Shown here piece after piece: positions 53,815 to 62,531 of a DNA stretch of 64,000 bases (position 1 is its first letter; every line of letters begins with the position of its first letter). The notes below the pieces were generated by a model. The model did not search any database. It worked only from the letters and a program-made list of their open reading frames with translations, and had not been told where the DNA came from. The position numbers were made by a program, and so were the translations under genes. This DNA is from Planctomycetaceae bacterium (GTDB lineage Bacteria > Planctomycetota > Planctomycetia > Planctomycetales > Planctomycetaceae), in assembly GCA_021732995.1 (NCBI GenBank), contig JAKFWA010000012.1, positions 88,013 through 152,012 of the forward strand, in the 5' to 3' direction.

Positions 53815-54867
53815 TCAACTCTGAAAGCACTGTTTCAATCGGGGGTCGTCTGTCACGATGTGTTGGACCTCCGGCAGGACATCGCGGCTCGACAGGACTG
53901 TGTAGAAGCCTTCTTTGACTGACGGCGCCGCTTGAACTGCTTGCAGCCACTCCGATCGGGAAAACGGGTCTTCGGCAATCGCAGTCCAAAAACCAGTGGC
54001 GTCGAACAACTCGGCGATCCTGTCGGTATTCGCTCCCTGAAGAATGCTGACGATGTACGACGCAATCCCCACTTGCAGACCATGCAATCGCGGTCGTGCC
54101 GAGGTTGCATCAAGTGCATGGGAGATTAAGTGCTCGCTCCCGCTGGCGGGACGCGATGAACCGCACACCTCCATCGCGATGCCGTTCAGCATCAGCGCCG
54201 TGGCCAAGAGTCGGATTCCCTCCACGTCGAAGCCGGGGTGGCTGAGATATGCATGAATCGAGCCGTCCGAAAGAAGCGCCGCAAAGTCATCAACGGGTTC
54301 ACCGGCCTGATGAAATGCGAGCTTCCAATCGCGCACGGCGGTGAACTTCGCCACTAAATCACCGACTCCAGAAAGAGTCAGCACGCGCGGTGCCTGCAAG
54401 CAGACGGCAGTGTCGATAACCACTCCGAAGGGCAACGCCGCGGGAAGTGAACGGCGCTTGCCGCGGACCGTGAGGCTCGACTGCGGACTGCAAAAGCCGT
54501 CATTTGAGAGCGATGTCGGCGCTGCGTAGTACGGCAACCGCCCCAGGAAGCCAACGTACTTCGCGACATCCAGCGCCTTGCCGCCACCCACGCCCAGAAC
54601 TGCCGAGACATTGCCAGGAAGATCCGCAAACAGTCGTGCGGACGATTCAATGTCGTTATCCACAACCTCGATCCAAGCTACCGGTTCGATGCCTTCTTCT
54701 TTCAGGCTGTTGCGAACTCGATCAGGGATTGGTGACTGGAGACCTTTACTGATCAGCACTGCCACTGAGCGACGACGATCTCGCCTGAGATAAGTTCCAA
54801 GTCGATCGAGCGCCCCGTCTTTCACGCGGACCAACGTCGGAATTGCAATCTGTGTGGTGCGCAGCAT
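53815..54867 (-). CDS. glycerol-1-phosphate dehydrogenase-like (AraM/EgsA) protein
   Basis: Iron/zinc-alcohol-dehydrogenase-fold protein of 350 residues. ATG 54867 is chosen because the family N terminus begins there with GGGAAA upstream, although the frame is open to 55035. The NAD-binding motif is GVGGGKALDVAKY (94-103), the substrate loop is APTSLSNDGFCSP, and the metal ligands are Asp170 (GVGDLVAK), His246 (GSEHLISH) and His262 (RLHGLQVG). That pattern is of the G1P-dehydrogenase branch, which makes sn-glycerol-1-phosphate from dihydroxyacetone phosphate, rather than GldA. Its start nearly overlaps the stop of the HAD phosphatase, suggesting consecutive reactions. Confidence 0.78.
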   Translation of the reverse strand: MLRTTQIAIPTLVRVKDGALDRLGTYLRRDRRRSVAVLISKGLQSPIPDRVRNSLKEEGIEPVAWIEVVDNDIESSARLFADLPGNVSAVLGVGGGKALDVAKYVGFLGRLPYYAAPTSLSNDGFCSPQSSLTVRGKRRSLPAALPFGVVIDTAVCLQAPRVLTLSGVGDLVAKFTAVRDWKLAFHQAGEPVDDFAALLSDGSIHAYLSHPGFDVEGIRLLATALMLNGIAMEVCGSSRPASGSEHLISHALDATSARPRLHGLQVGIASYIVSILQGANTDRIAELFDATGFWTAIAEDPFSRSEWLQAVQAAPSVKEGFYTVLSSRDVLPEVQHIVTDDPRLKQCFQS

Positions 54868-54868
54868 G

Positions 54869-55546
54869 TTAAGTTTCCCGCTGCAACAGGCGATTGGCGA
54901 TGTCGGACCACACGTCGAAGGGATGAAACTCCAACCTCTCATTACGCAGGACGTCCGCGAGGTCACCGCGCGCGAACCGCAGGTCCGCTGACACCACCCG
55001 AGCCGGTTCGGCATCAGGGAATCCGTCACCTGCAAAGGCCACGGTCAGTCCTTGATGCAGAAAGTCGCGAACCACACCTGCCTTATCCACGCCGAGGTTG
55101 GGAGACCAGTACTTGGACTGCAATGGCATCTCCATCAGCAGACCTTGCCCGGCTTCAAATCGTCCGGGATTGGCATGAATCTCTATTTCAACACCAACCG
55201 CTGCCAACAGACGGCGGATGTACCATTCACAACCAGCAGACGTGACGACCACTTGCCACCCGGCGTGACGCAAAGACTTCACGGCCGTCGGAAGTTGCCG
55301 ATCCAGATCCATACGCTCAACAACGGCCAGTACGTCGTCCTCGCTCGCCCGGATGGCCGCGAAGTACCGGCGCAAGCCCTCGAAATGTGTGATCGATCCA
55401 GTTCGATAATCCGCCCAATAATCCGGTACGTCGGGTGGCAGCAATGACTCAATCGCCAACTTGTAGAAGTCGTGACGAGTCATCGTGCCGTCAAAGTCGC
55501 TGACCAAGACGCCTCCGCTGCGATTCTTCACGCCTGATGTGCCCAT
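54869..55546 (-). CDS. HAD phosphatase (MtnX/SerB-like)
   Basis: Protein of 225 residues with all HAD motifs: VSDFDGTMT (Asp17, Asp19), motif II Thr/Ser in VVVTSAGCEW, and motif IV in FAGDGFPDAEPA. The cap inserted after motif I (residues about 22-95) is helical, C1-type, as in MtnX and phosphoserine phosphatase. It lies upstream of the G1P-dehydrogenase-like gene with one base between stop and start codons, so the two probably handle one metabolite, for example a glycerol phosphate; the substrate is not evident. Confidence 0.8.
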   Translation of the reverse strand: MGTSGVKNRSGGVLVSDFDGTMTRHDFYKLAIESLLPPDVPDYWADYRTGSITHFEGLRRYFAAIRASEDDVLAVVERMDLDRQLPTAVKSLRHAGWQVVVTSAGCEWYIRRLLAAVGVEIEIHANPGRFEAGQGLLMEMPLQSKYWSPNLGVDKAGVVRDFLHQGLTVAFAGDGFPDAEPARVVSADLRFARGDLADVLRNERLEFHPFDVWSDIANRLLQRET

Positions 55547-55606
55547 GAGTCGCTCATCCCTCCCACTACCATGATTGAAGGCGACGTATGCAGCATCAGC
55601 TTGAAG

Positions 55607-58063
55607 CTACACATTGTCTCCTCCTGTGGATGTGCCGATTTTCTCCACAGGACCTTGCTGGCCCCACTTCCAGCCAGCGATCTCAGGCATGTCGTCGCCG
55701 TACTTGGCAACGTGCTGCTTGTGCTCGAGCAATTTGTCCCGGAGTGCTTGCTTAGCATAGGCGGCGCGCGAAGCCAGCTTGGGGACACGGTCGATCACGT
55801 CGTTGACTAGCGAGAAGCGGTCCATGTCATTCATCACCACCATATCGAACGGCGTGGTGGTTGAGCCCTCTTCTTTGTAGCCACGGACGTGCAAGTTGCC
55901 GTGTCCGTGGCGGCGGTAAGTCAGTCGATGAATCAGCCACGGATAGCCATGGAACGCAAAGATGACGGGCTTATCTGTCGTGAAGAGCGCGTCGAAATCA
56001 TGATCGGACAGGCCGTGCGGATGCTCCTTCGGCGGTTGGAGCTTCATCAGATCCACCACGTTGACGACGCGGATTTTCAAGTCCGGAACGTACTTGTGGA
56101 TCAGTTCGACGGCGGCCAGTGTTTCAAGCGTGGGTACATCGCCGCAACAAGCCATGACAACATCGGGCTCGCTGCCTTTGTCGTTCGAAGCAAACTCCCA
56201 GATGCCGATGCCCGCGGTGCAGTGCTTGATGGCTTGATCCATCGTCAGCCACTGCGGAGCCATTTGCTTGCCCGCCACAATCACATTGACGTAATTGCGA
56301 CTACGGAGGCAGTGGTCGGTGACACTGAGCAGCGTGTTCGCATCCGGCGGGAGGTACACACGGACGACCTCGGCCTTTTTGTTGACGACATGGTCGATGA
56401 AGCCGGGGTCTTGGTGCGAGAGGCCATTATGGTCCTGCCGCCAGACGTGCGAGCTGAGTAAATAATTGAGCGACGCTACCGGCCGTCGCCACGGAATGTG
56501 GTTGCATGTCTTCAACCACTTCGCGTGTTGATTGAACATCGAGTCAATAATGTGAATGAAGGCTTCATAACAGGAAAAGAACCCATGCCGACCCGTTAAC
56601 AAATAACCTTCCAACCAGCCCTGACATTGATGTTCGCTGAGCACTTCCATCACGCGGCCATCGGGCGAGAGATGATCGTCTTCGGGCAAAATGTCCGCGA
56701 CATAGCAACGGTTGGTGACCTCGAGCACGTCCTGCCAGCGGTTTGAGTTGTTCTCGTCAGGACTGAACACTCGAAAGTTCCTGGCGTCGAGATTCAGCTT
56801 CATCACATCGCGCAGAAACGTCCCCATAAGCCGTGTTGATTCCGCATCGATCGCACCGGGTTTCGTCACGTTGACTGCATAGTTGCGGAAGTCTGGCATC
56901 TTCAGATCGCGGAGCAGCAGCCCACCATTGGCGTGCGGATTGTCGCTCATGCGGCGGTGACCGATCGGAGCCAGTTCGGCAATCTCCGGCTTGAGCTTAC
57001 CGCTGGCGTCAAACAACTCTTCGGGCCGATAGGTCTTCATCCAATCTTCCAGGATCTTGACGTGACCCGCCGCGTCCATGTTGCCCATCGGGACTTGATG
57101 TGAGCGCCAATAGTCTTCGGCCTTCTTGCCGTCGATCTCGGCCGGGCAGGTCCAGCCTTTCGGACTGCGAAGCACGATCATCGGCCACGCCGGACGTCCC
57201 TGAAAACCCTTCGTGCGAGCCTCCGCCCAGATGCGTTTGATCTCGGCGGTCGCTTCGTCCATCACTGCCGCCATCTGCTGGTGCATCGCTTCTGGCTCGT
57301 GACCTTCGACGAAGTAGGGCTTGTAGCCGTAACCCTCGAACAACTTCGTCAGTTCGTCCTTCGGGATGCGGGCGAGGAAACACGGGTTCGCGATCTTGTA
57401 ACCGTTGAGGTGCAGGATCGGCAGCACGGCTCCGTCGCGTTCCGGGTTGAGGAACTTGTTGGAGTGCCAACCAGTCGCAAGCGGTCCGGTCTCAGCCTCA
57501 CCGTCGCCAACGACACAGGCCACGATCAGATCGGGATTATCGAAGGCGGCGCCGAAGGCGTGTGAGAGCGCGTAACCCAACTCGCCCCCTTCATGAATTG
57601 AGCCGGGTGTTTCCGGTGCGACGTGACTCGGAATGCCACCGGGGAAACTGAACTGCGTAAACAGTCGCTTCAGCCCGTCTTCGTCCTGGCCGATGTTGGG
57701 AAAGACCTCGCTGTACGTTCCTTCGAGATACGCGTGCGCAACCAGCGCTGGCCCACCATGTCCCGGACCGATGATGTAGATCATGTTGAGATCATCGCGC
57801 TTGATAACGCGATTGAGATGCACATACATGAAATTCAGGCCGGGGGTCGTCCCCCAATGTCCGACCAGTCGCGGCTTGCAGTGCTCGCGCGTCAGCGGCT
57901 TGGTCAGCAGCGGATTATCGAACAAGTAAATCTGCCCCACGGAGAGGTAGTTCGATGCTCGCCAGTACGCATCGATCAGTTTCAGTTCGTCCGCGGCGAG
58001 TGGCCCGGTGATCTTCTTCGCATGAGTTGATTGATGCTTCGTGTCCTTCGACGGGGTAGCCAT
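55607..58063 (-). CDS. phosphoketolase (XFP)
   Basis: TPP enzyme of 818 residues splitting xylulose-5-phosphate and/or fructose-6-phosphate into acetyl phosphate and an aldose phosphate. ATG 58063 (AGGA eight bases upstream) is preferred to 58114. XFP signatures are clear: [52 protein letters not shown], and the TPP-binding [19 protein letters not shown]. The C-terminal domain ends in the usual [15 protein letters not shown]...[17 protein letters not shown] pattern. It anchors the energy cluster: acetyl phosphate would go to the acetate kinase 2 kb downstream, which is frameshifted in this sequence. Confidence 0.95.
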   Translation of the reverse strand: MATPSKDTKHQSTHAKKITGPLAADELKLIDAYWRASNYLSVGQIYLFDNPLLTKPLTREHCKPRLVGHWGTTPGLNFMYVHLNRVIKRDDLNMIYIIGPGHGGPALVAHAYLEGTYSEVFPNIGQDEDGLKRLFTQFSFPGGIPSHVAPETPGSIHEGGELGYALSHAFGAAFDNPDLIVACVVGDGEAETGPLATGWHSNKFLNPERDGAVLPILHLNGYKIANPCFLARIPKDELTKLFEGYGYKPYFVEGHEPEAMHQQMAAVMDEATAEIKRIWAEARTKGFQGRPAWPMIVLRSPKGWTCPAEIDGKKAEDYWRSHQVPMGNMDAAGHVKILEDWMKTYRPEELFDASGKLKPEIAELAPIGHRRMSDNPHANGGLLLRDLKMPDFRNYAVNVTKPGAIDAESTRLMGTFLRDVMKLNLDARNFRVFSPDENNSNRWQDVLEVTNRCYVADILPEDDHLSPDGRVMEVLSEHQCQGWLEGYLLTGRHGFFSCYEAFIHIIDSMFNQHAKWLKTCNHIPWRRPVASLNYLLSSHVWRQDHNGLSHQDPGFIDHVVNKKAEVVRVYLPPDANTLLSVTDHCLRSRNYVNVIVAGKQMAPQWLTMDQAIKHCTAGIGIWEFASNDKGSEPDVVMACCGDVPTLETLAAVELIHKYVPDLKIRVVNVVDLMKLQPPKEHPHGLSDHDFDALFTTDKPVIFAFHGYPWLIHRLTYRRHGHGNLHVRGYKEEGSTTTPFDMVVMNDMDRFSLVNDVIDRVPKLASRAAYAKQALRDKLLEHKQHVAKYGDDMPEIAGWKWGQQGPVEKIGTSTGGDNV

Positions 58064-58187
58064 CCAGATTTCCTTGGTATTGCGGTCAAGCTGTGAATGT
58101 CTCGACGAAGCCATTCAGAACGCGTGAGCGTCCGATTGGCATTTTCAGCGGCAACCGGACGCGATCGCGACCGGTTGATGTAAGCGG

Positions 58188-59093
58188 TTATTTCGTTCCC
58201 AGTAACGCGTCCCTAACCTGAGCCAGTTCTTCGCGTTTGGTCTCATCCACTTTCGGGAAGTGCAGATTCAGTGACGAGAGCGCGTCGATCACGGCCGCAG
58301 CGACCACGATGCGCGTAAACCACTTATTGTCCGCCGGGACCACATACCACGGCGCTTCCTTCGTCGCGGTATGACGGATGGTGGCCTCGTAGGCGTGCAT
58401 GTAGTCATCCCAGAACTCGCGTTCGTGGGCATCTGCATTCGAGAACTTCCAGTTCTTCGCTGGCTCGTCCAATCGACTGAGGAACCGATTCAGTTGCTCG
58501 TCCTTCGACACATGCAGGAAGAACTTTCGCACGATCACGCCGTTGCGAGTGAGATATTTTTCAATGTTGCTGATGTCCTCAAAGCGATCGTCCCAGATGT
58601 GCTTCGAAACAACCTGCGGCGGTAGTTTTTGGTTGGCCAGATGCTCCGGATGCACGCGCACCGCAAGCGTCTCTTCGTAATACGACCGATTGAAGATGCC
58701 GATCCGGCCCCGCTCTGGCAGGCACTTCATGCAGCGCCACATGTAGTCGTGGTCGAGGTCTTCACTTGTCGGAGCCTTAAACGAATAAATCTGGCAGCCC
58801 TGCGGATTGATACCCGACATGACATGCTTGATCGCTCCATCCTTCCCGGCCGCATCCATCGCCTGGAAGATCAACAACACCGACCAACGGTCCTGGGCAT
58901 AAAGCATCTCCTGCAATTCAGCCAGCGCGCTGACCCCTTCTTGCAATGCTTCTTTCGCCTGCGGCTTCTGTTCATCCTTCAGCCAGGCCGTATCGCCAGG
59001 ATCAATGTCCTTGAGGCGAAACTTCTTTCCGTCCGTGACGCGGAAGCGATCCGCCAGTTTGTGCGCGCGTTCGATCAGGTCTTTGGATTTCAT
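58188..59093 (-). CDS. polyphosphate kinase 2 (PPK2) family protein
   Basis: Kinase of 301 residues that transfers phosphate between polyphosphate and nucleotides. Walker A-like LIFQAMDAAGKDGAIKHVMSG and the Walker B/lid region IGIFNRSYYEETLAVRVHP are intact, as is WDDRFEDISNIEKYLTRNG. The length fits the single-domain PPK2 class I/III group; direction (ADP or GDP or AMP phosphorylation) cannot be assigned. It is upstream of phosphoketolase on the same strand. Together with a possible polyphosphate glucokinase it suggests polyphosphate-supported carbon metabolism. Confidence 0.92.
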   Translation of the reverse strand: MKSKDLIERAHKLADRFRVTDGKKFRLKDIDPGDTAWLKDEQKPQAKEALQEGVSALAELQEMLYAQDRWSVLLIFQAMDAAGKDGAIKHVMSGINPQGCQIYSFKAPTSEDLDHDYMWRCMKCLPERGRIGIFNRSYYEETLAVRVHPEHLANQKLPPQVVSKHIWDDRFEDISNIEKYLTRNGVIVRKFFLHVSKDEQLNRFLSRLDEPAKNWKFSNADAHEREFWDDYMHAYEATIRHTATKEAPWYVVPADNKWFTRIVVAAAVIDALSSLNLHFPKVDETKREELAQVRDALLGTK

Positions 59094-59167
59094 CGTAGCG
59101 TTTTCTGATTCGTGAGACCGATTAGTCGGTACGCACTGACGTCCATGTCACATTGTGGGTTGGGGTA

Positions 59168-59213
59168 CCACTTGCTTTGCCAGTTCCCAATTCTGCACTG
59201 GCAGAGCGAGTGG
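59168..59213. repeat. 17-base inverted repeat, REP-like
   Basis: CCACTTGCTTTGCCAGT (59168-59184) and ACTGGCAGAGCGAGTGG (59197-59213) are inverted around a 12-base loop with two mismatches that both become G-U pairs in RNA. It lies in the 222-base gap between the YHS-like gene and PPK2. The 'GCTTTGCCAGT/ACTGGCA' text resembles short repeats I recall in planctomycete intergenic regions. I found no second close copy in the window. Confidence 0.6.
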
Positions 59214-59315
59214 CGCCCGAAAAGCGAAGTTTGACGAACCATGAGCCAGGCGGTTTGTCGAGCTTTCCAAACCGCTCCTGTGTGTCAACGACGCGTGCTA
59301 TTTCGCACAGCTCGC

Positions 59316-59963
59316 TTACAGCGAAATGTTGTTCTTCGTTACAAACGCCTGACGAGTCTCTTCACCGACGAAGTAGTACTTCGTCCCCTGCCATTCGAGC
59401 GTCGCTGCGGCAGCGTGCGTGGGGAAGCGCGTATTGCTAATCGGATCCACGACCATGTGGCCTTTGAGATAGTATTCGTTGTGATGCAGCGACAAATACG
59501 CCTTCACAAAATCCACGATCCGGTCGTCAATCCACTTCGCGGTGGCGTTTGCATCCACGGCGTCCAGCGGAAACTCCACACGAACGTGCGGCTCAAACTT
59601 CATGAGGATCGGCAGAATCTCAAGGTCATAGTCGAGCACCAGCTTGCGGACTTCGAAGTCCGTCGAAGCCGAGAATCTCAATTGGATGATCGCGAGCGGC
59701 GAACTGAACTTGAACACCGCCTCACGTGCCGTAGGTGTCACCGACGGCTTGAGTTGGACCTTGTCTCCAAATTTCTTCGCCAACGCCTCCAGCCGAGGCC
59801 GCCAGGTGTCGCGTAACTGTTCGCAGGCTTTCGTGAACAACTCCAATCGCTCTTCGCGACCGTGATATTCTTGCAGTTTCTGTGTCTGAAACTCTTTGAT
59901 CTGCTTCTCGGAGGCCAGGAATTCCGCATCAATCCGACTCAGTAAGCCGTCCAGGTCCGCCAT
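59316..59963 (-). CDS. hypothetical protein with cysteine-less YHS-like tail
   Basis: Protein of 215 residues. Residues 1-75 form a charged coiled-coil-like helix (RIDAEFLASEKQIKEFQTQKLQEYHGREERLELF). A middle domain (about 75-165) has mixed beta character (PHVRVEFPLDAVDANATAKWIDDRIVDFVKAYLSLH). The C terminus (about 172-210, DPISNTRFPTHAAAATLEWQGTKYYFVGEETRQAFV) matches the YHS-domain pattern DP-x-(C)-x-M...G-x-x-YYF-x3-x-x-x-F but lacks both cysteines. ATG 59963; no close neighbour downstream except PPK2. I cannot assign a function. Confidence 0.7.
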   Translation of the reverse strand: MADLDGLLSRIDAEFLASEKQIKEFQTQKLQEYHGREERLELFTKACEQLRDTWRPRLEALAKKFGDKVQLKPSVTPTAREAVFKFSSPLAIIQLRFSASTDFEVRKLVLDYDLEILPILMKFEPHVRVEFPLDAVDANATAKWIDDRIVDFVKAYLSLHHNEYYLKGHMVVDPISNTRFPTHAAAATLEWQGTKYYFVGEETRQAFVTKNNISL

Positions 59964-60452
59964 GGTTCAGTTCCTTCCAGTCAAACAATCAAGGTGATGA
60001 AGCTTCGATAGTCGATCGCACGCTCCACCCTGGATGGCATTTGCTGTACCGGACTGGTGGCTTAACCAAGAATGATGCCGTTCGCGAGGAAAAAAAGATC
60101 GGTCGCTTGCATGACGGCGTGTTGTACTTCTTGCTTGCCGTGGCACGTCTTCGTGCGACCTTCCAACGCCAAACCATCGACGAGGACTTTGATCTGGACC
60201 CTATGCCCCCCCCGAGCCAATTCGGGCAGATACGTTGTCCGCGCAGTTTCAGCAGATCGAGCAACAGCGGCTCCAGCAGGAACACGGTGGACTGCGACCA
60301 TGGTGGATGACGATGGCACGACGAGCTGTCGGAGCAATCGCTACCTGCTAAAAGGTGACGGGATGAAATGAGCCGATCTGTGCCTGTAGAACGTGGGAAA
60401 TCTTCAGGCTCAGACAGGACTATCCGCCCCAAATGCGATCAATGTTCGACAA
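59964..60452. other. 489-base gap with a possible degraded gene
   Basis: No confident gene. The best candidate is a minus-strand frame at 60062-60337 (91 residues) containing TYLPELARGGHRVQIKVLVDGLALEGRTKTCHGKQEVQHAVMQ, whose codon use looks natural. It crosses an eight-C run at 60204-60211 where a frameshift is easy, and it has no clear ribosome site. I do not recognise the protein. The left end should carry the promoter of the YHS-like gene. Confidence 0.3.
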
Positions 60453-61856
60453 TTACTCAGAAGCCTTTGGTAGTCCCTTGGTGAGTGATCGTTGTCCGCG
60501 GCGCGTGAATTCGATGGATTGTCCCAGCACGCGGGCTGCTTCTTGTGGAGCATGGAAGCCCACTGAATTCTCCGCTTCGATGAAGTCTAGATAGAACTGC
60601 GCCTTGCGTTGGAAGTCACGCGGCGCGGCCAGTTCGTTGTCCGAACGGCCCTCGGCTTTGGCGGCCTTGATGTCGCCGATGAACTCCACCAGCGCATCCA
60701 TCGCGGTGTTGCGAAGTTGAAAAGTGCGTTCCTGAATGGTTTCGACGCGCGCCTTCAACTCCTCTTCTGGCCAACGATGACAGGTCTGACAGGCGCGATT
60801 GATATTGAGCACCGGGCTGCGCACGTGGTGGTCGCTGATCTTGGTAGCGCCTTCTCGCTTATAGGGCATGTGGCAGTCGGCACATGACACACCGGATCGG
60901 GCATGGATTCCCTGATTCCACAGTTCGAACTCCGGATGCTGGGCTTTCAGCACGGGTGCACCAGTCTCAGCGTGAGCCCAATCCTTGAATCCGACTTCGT
61001 CGTAGTAGGCCAGGATGTCATCCACTTTCAAACCCTTGGACCAAGGGTAGGTCAGCCGCTTCTCAGTCCCCTTGAAGTAGTACTCGACGTGGCATTGGCC
61101 GCACACAAAGGTCCGCATCTCCTGCCGTGTGGCATCGCGGTTGACGTCGTAGTCAGCCTTGCCCTGCCCGGCCTTCAGCGCGCGGATGCCTTCGATGAAT
61201 CCGGGGCGGGTCACTCGCAGAGCCATCGTCTTGGGATCGTGGCAGTCGATGCAGCCCACCGGATGTTTGAAGTCATCTTTGATTTCTAAATAGGGCAGAG
61301 GGTTGTAGTGCTCGAAGCCTTTGATCAGATCGCCACCGCCCGCCTTCATATAGGGCACATACACTGAGCCGTGACAATGAATGCACGCGCCAGGCTGTTT
61401 CACGACTTGTTGCCGCTCCGTGAAGACCTGATCTGCAAGCATGAAGGCGTGCCCGCGTTCTTCGCGGAAGTCCTTAGCGAAGGCGTATCCGGCCCACATT
61501 GTCTTGAGCCGCGTGTCCTCTTCGATTCGTGATTGCGACACGAGCGACCGCGGATCCGCATTTGTCGGGGTACGCGGCACGGCCTCGCTGCCGCCGAATC
61601 GCGTGCGCACCTGGTCCACCGTGCGGCGATAGTCGTCGTACTGAAACGGAAAATTCTTTCCCCAAATGGCCGGGTCTTCCGTCTCATCAGTCAGTTCGAC
61701 GACGCGAAAGAACGGATTCTTCGCTTCTTGTTTGCGCTCGAAGATGTTGACCAGCATGGCCGTCGCAAAAATCGTCACCACGACAGTCACAGCGACAAAA
61801 AGAAAGAATCGCTTGCGATTGATCATTCGCTCGGGCGATGCCGTAACGGCACTCAT
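60453..61856 (-). CDS. nrfA: pentahaem cytochrome c nitrite reductase, CXXCH-type
   Basis: Periplasmic ammonia-forming nitrite reductase of 467 residues with an N-terminal anchor (FFLFVAVTVVVTIFATAMLV). ATG 61856 has GAGGGG six bases upstream. Five haem motifs are present: CIHCH (158-162), CIDCH (202-206), CGQCH (252-256) followed by VEYYF, CADCH (325-329) and CQTCH (356-360). The active-site haem 1 is normally CXXCK; here it is CIHCH, the variant seen in a separate NrfA clade. The active-site Tyr in HVEYYF and His318 in NQGIHARSG are kept. It reduces nitrite to ammonium with six electrons from the quinol pool through NrfH encoded just upstream. Confidence 0.92.
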   Translation of the reverse strand: MSAVTASPERMINRKRFFLFVAVTVVVTIFATAMLVNIFERKQEAKNPFFRVVELTDETEDPAIWGKNFPFQYDDYRRTVDQVRTRFGGSEAVPRTPTNADPRSLVSQSRIEEDTRLKTMWAGYAFAKDFREERGHAFMLADQVFTERQQVVKQPGACIHCHGSVYVPYMKAGGGDLIKGFEHYNPLPYLEIKDDFKHPVGCIDCHDPKTMALRVTRPGFIEGIRALKAGQGKADYDVNRDATRQEMRTFVCGQCHVEYYFKGTEKRLTYPWSKGLKVDDILAYYDEVGFKDWAHAETGAPVLKAQHPEFELWNQGIHARSGVSCADCHMPYKREGATKISDHHVRSPVLNINRACQTCHRWPEEELKARVETIQERTFQLRNTAMDALVEFIGDIKAAKAEGRSDNELAAPRDFQRKAQFYLDFIEAENSVGFHAPQEAARVLGQSIEFTRRGQRSLTKGLPKASE

Positions 61857-61885
61857 ATGATACCCCTCAATCGGTTCTCTCGTAG

Positions 61886-62347
61886 TTACTTCGCGTGACC
61901 AACTTCGTGATGGCAACGCAAGCAAGACATCAGCTCCGAAGTCTTATGGCCGGTCTCGATATCATGCACCGTGTCCGCATGACAGTCGCGACACGCGGCC
62001 TCAGTGACGGCGCGGCTGCGAGCCTTCATCTGAATTGGTTCATGGAAATCACCAGTGGTAAAGGCATAGGAATGCCAGAATCCATGGTCGATCTTGGTCC
62101 AATACTTCCCCACAAAGTTGTGTGGAGTATGGCAGTCGTTGCAAGTTGCGACCGCGTGATGACTGGATCTGTTCCAATCATCCAAGTGGTCTCGCATGAT
62201 ATGGCAGTTCGCGCACGCGTTTGGATCATTCGTGAAGTACGAGCCACCGCGCGCGTAGATTAACGTGTAGCCGCTGATACCGAACGCTAGTCCCAGCAGG
62301 ACACCCAGGGAGATAGCCGCCAGTCGAATCCGATTAAGACGAGTCAT
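61886..62347 (-). CDS. nrfH: tetrahaem quinol dehydrogenase subunit of nitrite reductase
   Basis: Membrane-anchored NapC/NirT-type cytochrome of 153 residues. ATG 62347 begins MTRLNRIRLA, directly before the anchor helix AISLGVLLGLAFGISGYTLIY; the frame extends to 62503 but that part does not look coding. Four haem motifs are at CANCH (45-49), CNDCH (69-73), CRDCH (119-123) and CLRCH (142-146). It passes electrons from menaquinol to NrfA. The gene pair has the classic nrfHA order with a 29-base gap. Confidence 0.92.
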   Translation of the reverse strand: MTRLNRIRLAAISLGVLLGLAFGISGYTLIYARGGSYFTNDPNACANCHIMRDHLDDWNRSSHHAVATCNDCHTPHNFVGKYWTKIDHGFWHSYAFTTGDFHEPIQMKARSRAVTEAACRDCHADTVHDIETGHKTSELMSCLRCHHEVGHAK

Positions 62348-62531
62348 GACAGGCGCACCTCGACGTCGCGGGCAATGCTGGCGGGCAGTATTAATGAGAA
62401 CTCGGCAATTAGCGGCGGCAGCGTGTAATCCATGCGAGTAGCGCGATCCCTCGGGGTGGTCGGGGTTCAGAATCGAAAGCCATAGCCACCCCTTCTCGAA
62501 CATGGATGGCTACGGCTGCTTGAAGCAGGCT

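Noticed and set aside
59989..60432. 147-codon minus-strand frame in the gap left of nrfA
   Set aside because: Ser/Arg-rich translation without motifs; the alternative phase at 60062-60337 looks more natural and even that is weak.
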